Below are positions 28,309 to 35,562 of a stretch of DNA of 35,562 nt, piece after piece (the stretch's first letter is position 1; each line of letters starts with the position of its first letter). Under the pieces are notes generated by a model that did not search any database, had not been told where the DNA came from, and was given only the letters and a program-made list of their open reading frames with translations. Source of the stretch: Prochlorococcus sp. AG-424-A03 (GTDB lineage: Bacteria; Cyanobacteriota; Cyanobacteriia; PCC-6307; Cyanobiaceae). Both the position numbers and the translations under genes were made by a program. The stretch spans positions 1-35,562 of the forward strand of contig QCNA01000012.1 of NCBI GenBank assembly GCA_003213375.1. Reading direction: 5' to 3'.

Positions 28309-29708
28309 CGTTTTTTCTCCTCTTTGGCAGATATCTCAGTATCTTGAACAGTCTCTAATGGATCATTATCTGTGAATTCTTCCCCTTCGTATTGTTCCTC
28401 TCCATATTCTTCTTCATCTTCGGGAAGGGGATAAAGCTCTCTTAATCTTGCATCTTCTGCAGCACGCTCAGCTTGCTCTGCTTCTAATCTTAGTTCAGCT
28501 TCTCTCTGGAGATTCTCTTCTTCTTCCCTTTGAATGATTAATTCAGAGACTGCAGCATCTTCTGCTTCCTGATCGTATTCATGTGAGTTTTTAACGTCAA
28601 TCTTCCAACCAGTTAATCTTGCGGCAAGTCTTACATTTTGACCTTCTCTACCAATTGCGAGACTTAATTGATCAGGTGGAACTAGTACGTGCGCATGTTG
28701 CCCTGCTGGGTCTACAAGTCTTACTTGATCGACTTTCGCAGGACTTAAAGAGTTTAAAATATATTGAATTGGATTAGATGACCATTTAATAACATCAATT
28801 TTTTCTCCTCTTAATTCATTTACTACTTGTTGTATTCTTGCTCCTCTTGCTCCAATACAGGCACCTACAGGGTCCACTTCTTCTTCGGCACTATCAACAG
28901 CAACTTTTGTTCTTGGCCCAACAGCTCTTGACGGAGGGTTGGCTTCTCTTGAAACAGCAACAATTTTCACTGTGCCTTCTTGAATTTCCGGGACTTCATT
29001 TTCAAACAAATAAACCACTAAACCAGCATTTGCTCTACTTACAAAAAGTTGCGGCCCTTTTCTTGCAATTTCGCTAACTTCCTTCAAAAATACTTTGAAA
29101 GTTGCATTTGCTCTATAATTATCATTTGGTAATTGATCTCTCTTGGGAAGTTCGGCCTCTACTTCAGGTCTACCAATACCCGAACTAACTCCCATAATGA
29201 CTGATTGTCTTTCAAATCTTATAACTCTTGCAGTTAAAACAGGATCTTCCAAATCGGCAAATTCTTCTTGGATCATTTTTCGTTGTTGATCTCTTAATTT
29301 TTGGGCTAAAACTTGCTTTGTTGTTGAAGCAGCCATTCGCCCAAAATCCTCTTTTTCTGGAGTAACGTCTAAAACAACTGTGTCACCTATTTGAGCATCA
29401 TCGGCTACTTGTTTAACTTCTACAAGAGATATTTGATGATCTTCGCTCTCAACTTCTTCAACAATTATTTTACTCGATAATATCCTATAACCTTCTTCAT
29501 CTAGATCTAGTCCAACATCAAAATTACTAAAATATTCTTCATCAAATGGATCTTGGTTAACTCCAATGTAAAAAGTTTTTCTATATTTTTCGTATCCTTT
29601 TAATAAAGCTTCGCGTAAGGCTAATTCCACGATATTAGGAGGTAACTTTTTTTCCTCACTAATGTCTTCAATAAGATTGTTTAAACCTGGGAGAATAACT
29701 AATGCCAT
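28305..29708 (-). CDS. nusA: Transcription termination/antitermination factor NusA
   Basis: RNA polymerase-associated pausing factor. 467 residues: the N-terminal NusA domain (VELALREALLKGYEKYRKTF), an S1 domain (TARVIRFERQSVIMGVSSGIGRPEVEAELP), and two KH domains with CIGARGARIQQV and AIGREGQNVRLAARLTGWKID. Instead of the acidic repeats of enteric NusA it ends in a Glu-rich tail (EEEEYGEEQYEGEEF-like composition), as is common in cyanobacteria. It lies in the rimP-nusA-ylxR-infB operon, 34 bases after rimP. Confidence 0.97.
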   Translation of the reverse strand: MALVILPGLNNLIEDISEEKKLPPNIVELALREALLKGYEKYRKTFYIGVNQDPFDEEYFSNFDVGLDLDEEGYRILSSKIIVEEVESEDHQISLVEVKQVADDAQIGDTVVLDVTPEKEDFGRMAASTTKQVLAQKLRDQQRKMIQEEFADLEDPVLTARVIRFERQSVIMGVSSGIGRPEVEAELPKRDQLPNDNYRANATFKVFLKEVSEIARKGPQLFVSRANAGLVVYLFENEVPEIQEGTVKIVAVSREANPPSRAVGPRTKVAVDSAEEEVDPVGACIGARGARIQQVVNELRGEKIDVIKWSSNPIQYILNSLSPAKVDQVRLVDPAGQHAHVLVPPDQLSLAIGREGQNVRLAARLTGWKIDVKNSHEYDQEAEDAAVSELIIQREEEENLQREAELRLEAEQAERAAEDARLRELYPLPEDEEEYGEEQYEGEEFTDNDPLETVQDTEISAKEEKKR

Positions 29709-29742
29709 CTATGATGGGAAATTGAATAATGGTTGAAAATAA

Positions 29743-30210
29743 TTAATCTTGTAATTTACAGAGACTAATTTTTAGTACTTCATCAAAAGGGATTTTTTTA
29801 ATCTTACCTTTTATGTTAATGGCTAAATAATCTTTAGACTTTTCATAAAGTAAACCATTCAGAAATTTTATTTTTGAATTCTTTTGGTTTAACTCAACAT
29901 TAACTGGAAAACCTTTAAAAGTTTTGAAGTCTCTTTCTGAGGTTAGTTCATCACTGACCCCTTGACTACTAATTTCTAACACATATGAACAATTTAAAAG
30001 ATTTGACTTTTCTATTTCGTCAGATACTGGGGTATTAAATAGCGCACAATCATCTAAGGAAATGTCATCCCCATTAGTTTTTCTTATAGTTATTTTAATA
30101 ACTATTGGATTTTGATAAGTTTGTACATTTAAACCGCAAATTTCTAAATCCCGCTCATTAGCAACTTTTTCTAATAAAGCTTCTAGTTTATTTTTGTTTT
30201 CTTTATTCAA
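29743..30210 (-). CDS. rimP: Ribosome maturation factor RimP
   Basis: Needed for late assembly of the 30S subunit. 155 residues, typical length, with LALLEKVAN-type start ([16 protein letters not shown]), [29 protein letters not shown] (the SSPG-like site reads SSQG here) and [15 protein letters not shown]. First gene of the operon with nusA, ylxR and infB. The upstream 159 bases are shared with the divergent protease gene and probably hold both promoters. The altered SSPG residue is a small deviation only. Confidence 0.93.
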   Translation of the reverse strand: MNKENKNKLEALLEKVANERDLEICGLNVQTYQNPIVIKITIRKTNGDDISLDDCALFNTPVSDEIEKSNLLNCSYVLEISSQGVSDELTSERDFKTFKGFPVNVELNQKNSKIKFLNGLLYEKSKDYLAINIKGKIKKIPFDEVLKISLCKLQD

Positions 30211-30345
30211 ATTTATTTATAGATTGATTTAAAAATTATTTTCACACATTAAGAAGTTTTTTTAGAGAAAAATTTAAAAAATTTGCATTTTATGGATGTA
30301 AACAAAAAAACAACAATAATCTCTTTCTTCAATTAGATTTATTAA

Positions 30346-31500
<1,155 letters not shown>

Positions 31501-31547
31501 AGCACCCATTGAAATTTAATAATCTATAACAATTAGAGAAAAAGATT

Positions 31548-32261
31548 TTGGATTCACAAACTCAAATGAAACAAGTAGTTGCTGATGCAGCAATAAGGGA
31601 AGTAAAGAGTGACATGATTCTTGGATTAGGTTCTGGATCTACAGCTGCGTTAATGATAAAAAGCCTTGCGGATGAAATTCGTTCTGGAAAACTCCAAAAT
31701 ATAAGAGGTGTTGCAACTTCTTTTCAATCAGAAGTTTTAGCTCTTGAACTGGATATCCCGCTTATCGATTTAGCTTCTGTATCTCAAATTGATCTAGCTA
31801 TTGATGGAGCAGATGAAGTTGATCCAGGATTTCAATTAATAAAAGGAGGAGGAGCATGCCATGTTAGGGAAAAGTTAGTAGCATCTAAAGCTAATCAGTT
31901 ATTGATTGTTGTTGATGAAACTAAACTCGTACAAAATCTAAATCAATCTTTCCCTTTACCTGTAGAAGTTCTTCCAAATGCTTGGAAGCAAGTTCAGGAA
32001 GTCATTTCAGAAATGAATGGCAGTTCTTCTTTAAGAATGGCTATTAAAAAAGCTGGCCCAGTTGTTACTGACCAAGGCAATCTCATCCTAGATGTATTAT
32101 TTAAGGATGGTATTAATAATCCAAAAGACATTGAAATGAAGATTAATAATATTCCTGGAGTATTAGAAAATGGATTATTTGTTGATCTTACAGACAAAGT
32201 ATTAGTTGGTAAAATTGAAGATAACATTCCGAGGGTTTACTCACCCTCAAGAGCTTGCTAA
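31548..32261 (+). CDS. rpiA: Ribose-5-phosphate isomerase A
   Basis: Interconverts ribose 5-phosphate and ribulose 5-phosphate in the Calvin cycle and pentose phosphate pathway. 237 residues. Motifs: [13 protein letters not shown] (phosphate loop), [11 protein letters not shown] (active-site acids), [16 protein letters not shown] and PVEVLPNAW. Start is TTG at 31548, giving MDSQTQMKQ, as in related cyanobacterial proteins; an in-frame ATG 18 bases later would remove only six residues. Its stop overlaps that of the convergent hisD by 4 bases, the same arrangement as at 698-701. Confidence 0.97.
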   Translation: MDSQTQMKQVVADAAIREVKSDMILGLGSGSTAALMIKSLADEIRSGKLQNIRGVATSFQSEVLALELDIPLIDLASVSQIDLAIDGADEVDPGFQLIKGGGACHVREKLVASKANQLLIVVDETKLVQNLNQSFPLPVEVLPNAWKQVQEVISEMNGSSSLRMAIKKAGPVVTDQGNLILDVLFKDGINNPKDIEMKINNIPGVLENGLFVDLTDKVLVGKIEDNIPRVYSPSRAC

Positions 32262-33545
32262 TCTTCAAATCTTATTTCTACAGAGCTAGCATGGCTATGT
32301 AAGCCTTCACTTTTAGCAAGATTAATAATATCGAGGCTATTAACTTTTAAACTTTCTTCATTAAATTCTATTATTGAGGTATTTTTCATAAAAGTTTCAA
32401 CCCCTAAAGAACCGCTAAATCTAGAATTTCCTGACGTAGGTAAAGTATGATTTGGTCCAGCAAGATAATCTCCAACGGCTTCTGGAGTCCATTTTCCTAA
32501 AAATATCGCTCCTGCATTTTCAATACTTGCAAGAATCTTTTTTGAATCTATCGTAAGGATTTCTAAATGTTCAGGGGCAAAGTTATTGCTTAATTCGACA
32601 CATGATTCGTAATTCTCGCAAATCACAATTAAACCCCAATTTTTTATTGATTGCATGCAAATTTCTTTTCTTGGATGATCATCTATTTTTTTTATAAAGT
32701 TCTTCCAAAACTTCTTTTGCCTGGTTCTTTGATGTAGTTAAAAGTATTGATGAAGCTAAAGGATCATGTTCTGCTTGCGCTAGTAGATCAGATGCAATAT
32801 GAGTACTCTGAGCTGTTTCATCTGCAATGATTAATATTTCACTTGGACCAGCTAAAGAATCAATCCCTGTAGAGCCATAAATGAGTTTTTTCGCAGTCGT
32901 AACATAAATATTCCCTGGACCTGAAATAACATCAACTTTATTGATTTGATTTGTGCCAAATGCTAAAGCACCAATTGCTTGAGCTCCTCCAATTCTAAAT
33001 ACTTTATTGATCCCTGATAAGTGAGCTGCAGCTAAAACAGTTTTGTTTATTTCCCCTTCTTTATTCCCGGGAGATACCATTATAATATCTTCTACTCCTG
33101 CTACTTTTGCAGGTATAGCATTCATCAATACTGTACTTGGATAAGCAGCTCTACCTCCAGGAATATAAATACCTGCATTTTTAACTGGTCTCCATCTTCT
33201 TTGAACGATATCACCATATTCACCTTTTATAGTGAAAGATTGAGGAATTTCTTTTTCATGGAATTTTTGAATTCTTTCATGAGCTACCACAAGTGATTGC
33301 TTCAAATTGTTATCGATTTCATCCCATGCATTTTTTATTTGATCCGCACTAACTTGCATAGGGTTAGGGTCGAAACCATCAAATTTTTTTGTATATTTTT
33401 CTACCGCTATATCTCCAGAAATTTTTACATCTTGAATAATTTCTTCAACAATTTTACTTATCTTATTATTGTTTTCTGAATTAGTTCGAGTAGAAATCCT
33501 TTTTAATTCTTCAATAGCCTCTTTTTTTTTATTTATGATCTTCAT
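32258..33545 (-). pseudogene. hisD: Histidinol dehydrogenase, split by a +1 frameshift at an A8 run
   Basis: HisD makes histidine from histidinol in two NAD-dependent steps. One frame (from ATG 33545) carries GGRAAYPSTVLM, VISGPGNIYVTTAKK, DSLAGPSEILI and LLAQAEHDP (zinc-binding Gln and His), then stops at 32679. A second frame continues with [10 protein letters not shown] (catalytic Glu-His), [17 protein letters not shown] and [11 protein letters not shown]. Deleting one A from the run of eight at 32686-32693 joins them into about 428 residues, the normal length, reading [14 protein letters not shown] across the join. Every expected catalytic residue is present. It could be a real recent mutation, an assembly error or a gene rescued by slippage. 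In every case the identity is hisD. Confidence 0.93.
32686..32693 (-). other. A8 homopolymer at the hisD frameshift
   Basis: Eight T on the plus strand, read as eight A in hisD (TTTAT then A8 then TAG). Seven A would keep the hisD frame. It is the only point in the gene where a single change restores the full-length protein. Confidence 0.9.
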
Positions 33546-33609
33546 TTGCTTAATTTTTTCAAATAGAAAGGCTCAAAACCCAATTTAATATCTTCTAAAT
33601 TATATATGA

Positions 33610-33639
33610 TTGATTAGTAGTCGATTTATTTGTTATGAT
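33610..33639 (+). promoter_or_regulatory. Candidate rpsT promoter
   Basis: TTGATT at 33610-33615 and TATGAT at 33634-33639 are 18 bases apart, a good sigma-70-type layout. The expected start is about 20 bases before the rpsT GTG. The -10 context GTTATGATA is identical to that before rpsL. Confidence 0.55.
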
Positions 33640-33665
33640 AAGTATCTTCTATTTATGCACCCTCT

Positions 33666-33959
33666 GTGGCTAACAACAAATCAGCAAAAAAGAGAATACA
33701 AATTGCCGAAAGAAATCGTTTAATAAATAAGTCATATAAATCTACTGTTAGGACTTTAACCAAAAAAACCTTAGAGAACTGCGAAAAATATAAAAAAAAT
33801 CCTAATGAGGATAATAAAAATTTAGTGAAAATAAGTCTTAATAAAGCTTTTAGCTTAATTGATAAAGCAGTTAAAAAAAATGTTCTTCACAAGAACAACG
33901 GCGCTAATAAAAAATCGAAAATCAATAATTTTGTAAAAACTACTCTTACCACTAAGTAA
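33666..33959 (+). CDS. rpsT: 30S ribosomal protein S20
   Basis: Small-subunit protein bound to 16S rRNA at the base of the body. 97 residues, lysine- and asparagine-rich: MANNKSAKKRIQIAERNRLINKSYKS at the start is diagnostic, followed by SLIDKAVKKNVLHKNNGANKKSK with the conserved LHKN. The start codon is GTG, with no ATG in frame close by; the family's usual MANNKSAKKR reading supports it. It diverges from hisD, and tatD follows after 17 bases on the same strand, probably co-transcribed. Confidence 0.97.
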   Translation: MANNKSAKKRIQIAERNRLINKSYKSTVRTLTKKTLENCEKYKKNPNEDNKNLVKISLNKAFSLIDKAVKKNVLHKNNGANKKSKINNFVKTTLTTK

Positions 33960-33976
33960 AAAGACGGGTCATAATA

Positions 33977-34777
33977 ATGAGCGATATAGAACTCATAGAT
34001 TCACACTGTCATTTAATATTTGAAAATTTTGAGAAAGATCTTGAAGATGTTGTTTTAAGATTGCGTTCAAGAGGTATAAAAAAATTAGTTCATGCTTGTT
34101 GTGAATTAACAGAAATTCCAAAGTTGAAAAAAATATCCCATGAATTTAATGAAATTTACTATTCGGTTGGTTTGCATCCGCTAGAAGCAAAAAAATGGGA
34201 ACAAAGTTCAAAATCTCTTCTAAGAAAATCAGCTCTAGAAGATAGACGAGTTGTAGCTATTGGGGAATTAGGGTTGGATTTTTTTAAAAACGAAAATAAA
34301 ACTCAGCAGATTGAAGCACTTATTCCGCAAATGGAATTAGCTTATGAACTTCAATTGCCCGTAATTATCCATTGCAGAGATGCTGCAAATGAAATGATTG
34401 AAATATGTAGTGATCTCTCTAAAAAAGGAAAATGTCCTGATGGTGTACTTCATTGTTGGACAGGAACACCAAAAGAAATGAAGCATTTCTTGGATTTTGG
34501 ATTTTACATCAGTTTTAGTGGTATAGTCACCTTCCCAAAAGCATATGAAATTCATGAGTGTGCCAAAATAGTCCCAAATGATAAATACTTAATTGAAACT
34601 GATTCACCATTTTTAGCTCCTGTCCCTCATAGGGGTAAAAGAAATGAACCTGCGTTTGTTGAAAATGTTGCCAATTTTATGGCAGATTTGAGATCTACTG
34701 AATTAGCTACAATTGCTAGAGAGTCATATAAGAATGCTGAAGATTTGTTTAAATTTGACTTGTTAAGTAGACGCTGA
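33977..34777 (+). CDS. tatD: TatD-family metal-dependent hydrolase/DNase
   Basis: 266 residues of the amidohydrolase-fold TatD/YcfH family. The metal ligands are visible: SHCHLIF with H10 and H12, GELGLDFF (Glu), VIIHCRDA (His), VLHCWTG (His) and LIETDSPFLAP (Asp). The PHRGKRNEPAFV stretch is also typical. TatD proteins are 3'-5' DNases, and YcfH- and YabD-like relatives have less certain roles, so the exact activity is open. It follows rpsT closely and is separated from rpoB by a 228-base untranslated region. Confidence 0.93.
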   Translation: MSDIELIDSHCHLIFENFEKDLEDVVLRLRSRGIKKLVHACCELTEIPKLKKISHEFNEIYYSVGLHPLEAKKWEQSSKSLLRKSALEDRRVVAIGELGLDFFKNENKTQQIEALIPQMELAYELQLPVIIHCRDAANEMIEICSDLSKKGKCPDGVLHCWTGTPKEMKHFLDFGFYISFSGIVTFPKAYEIHECAKIVPNDKYLIETDSPFLAPVPHRGKRNEPAFVENVANFMADLRSTELATIARESYKNAEDLFKFDLLSRR

Positions 34778-35005
34778 AGCTGGTAGGATTAGAAATTACT
34801 GGAAATTTTTCTTAATTTTTTGACTTTAACAAACACAGTTATCATTTATCAGCATTAAAAAAAATTAATTCTTATTATTAGATTGTTTTTTTTGTTGAAA
34901 TCGAGATTTAATTGTTGATTTCATTTTGCGTGACAAGTTAAAAGACTAATTATTGAGTAAATTAAAAGTAAATAGTAAATCTCACAAAATCGCAGGTTTT
35001 CTTGG
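34778..35005. promoter_or_regulatory. Leader and promoter region of rpoB
   Basis: 228 AT-rich bases with no coding frame. TTGACT at 34820 and TATCAT at 34840 lie only 14 bases apart, so this promoter is doubtful. No clear terminator for tatD was found. Confidence 0.35.
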
Positions 35006-35562
35006 ATGAGCAGTAGCGCTTTACAGGTAGCAAAAACAGACACTTATCTACCAGATTTAGTTGAAGTACAAAGAGCAAGCTTTAAATGGTTTTTGGAAAA
35101 GGGTTTAATAGAAGAATTACAAAATTTTTCCCCTATTTCTGATTACACAGGTAAATTAGAATTGCACTTCATCGGCGAGGAGTATAGGTTAAAAAGACCA
35201 AGGCATGATGTTGAGGAAGCAAAAAGAAGAGATGCTACATTTGCATCTCAGATGTATGTAATTTGCAGGTTAATTAATAAAGAGACAGGGGAAATTAAAG
35301 AACAAGAAGTATTTATTGGCGAACTACCGTTAATGACTGAAAGAGGAACTTTCATTATTAATGGAGCAGAAAGAGTTATTGTTAATCAAATTGTTCGAAG
35401 CCCTGGAGTATACTTCAAAGATGAACTGGATAAAAATGGTCGAAGAACTTACAACGCTAGCGTTATTCCTAATAGAGGAGCATGGTTAAAATTTGAGACT
35501 GACAAAAATAATTTACTTTATGTAAGAGTTGATAAAACTAGAAAAATTAATGCTCATGTTCT
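35006..35562 (+). CDS. rpoB: RNA polymerase beta subunit, 3' end cut by window
   Basis: The first 185 residues or so of the beta subunit, running off the right edge. It starts at ATG 35006 ([18 protein letters not shown]) and continues [77 protein letters not shown], the strongly conserved beta-subunit N-terminal stretch. It is the core of transcription. In cyanobacteria rpoC1 and rpoC2 normally follow; they are outside this window. Confidence 0.98.
   Translation, partial: MSSSALQVAKTDTYLPDLVEVQRASFKWFLEKGLIEELQNFSPISDYTGKLELHFIGEEYRLKRPRHDVEEAKRRDATFASQMYVICRLINKETGEIKEQEVFIGELPLMTERGTFIINGAERVIVNQIVRSPGVYFKDELDKNGRRTYNASVIPNRGAWLKFETDKNNLLYVRVDKTRKINAHV

Overview
The window looks like part of the chromosome of a small-genome marine picocyanobacterium, most likely high-light Prochlorococcus. 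This is my inference from the very AT-rich DNA, the extremely tight packing (tail-to-tail genes that share stop-codon bases) and the protein content: a ferredoxin-type glutamate synthase, LL-diaminopimelate aminotransferase, an RNase E with the cyanobacterial arginine-rich tail, and a methyltransferase closely resembling the one that makes tocopherol in Synechocystis. I cannot fix the clade or strain from reading alone.

Layout. 1-1877 is an accessory-looking edge: the 3' part of a class A beta-lactamase-like gene, a small acidic protein, a degenerate serine recombinase and about 340 bases with no gene. 1878-7646 holds lipA, then, on the other strand, glutamate synthase followed without a gap by a YciI-like gene. 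7842-12549 is the streptomycin operon (rpsL, rpsG, fusA, tuf) with rpsJ attached, followed by a stand-alone Lon-substrate-domain gene and a quinone methyltransferase. 14201-18003 carries pheA, a DUF1997 gene, rnhB and rne. 18298-19873 carries dapL and clpS. 19889-24300 holds an uncharacterised B12-binding-type radical SAM enzyme and two membrane or cell-surface glycosyltransferases that end beside a tRNA-Thr. 24445-30210 holds a DUF3493 gene and the classic rimP-nusA-ylxR-infB operon. 30370-35562 holds a periplasmic HtrA-type protease, rpiA, hisD (split by a one-base frameshift), rpsT, tatD and the start of rpoB.

Most of the window is core housekeeping: translation (ribosomal proteins, EF-G, EF-Tu, IF2, NusA, RimP), RNA turnover (RNase E, RNase HII), nitrogen assimilation and amino-acid synthesis (GOGAT, PheA, DapL, HisD), and cofactor or lipid synthesis (LipA, tocopherol or quinone methylation).

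The points most worth a second look are: the hisD frameshift at an A8 run with every catalytic residue still present on both sides; a recombinase whose catalytic serine position is threonine; an overlap in which the last 14 residues of RNase E and the first 14 of RNase HII are read from the same DNA; a glycosyltransferase with what looks like the tail of a lost methyltransferase domain; a 10-bp perfect hairpin between tuf and rpsJ; and an in-frame duplicated repeat in the IF2 linker. I found no CRISPR array, insertion sequence, prophage or rRNA. I do not see an obviously new multi-gene system.
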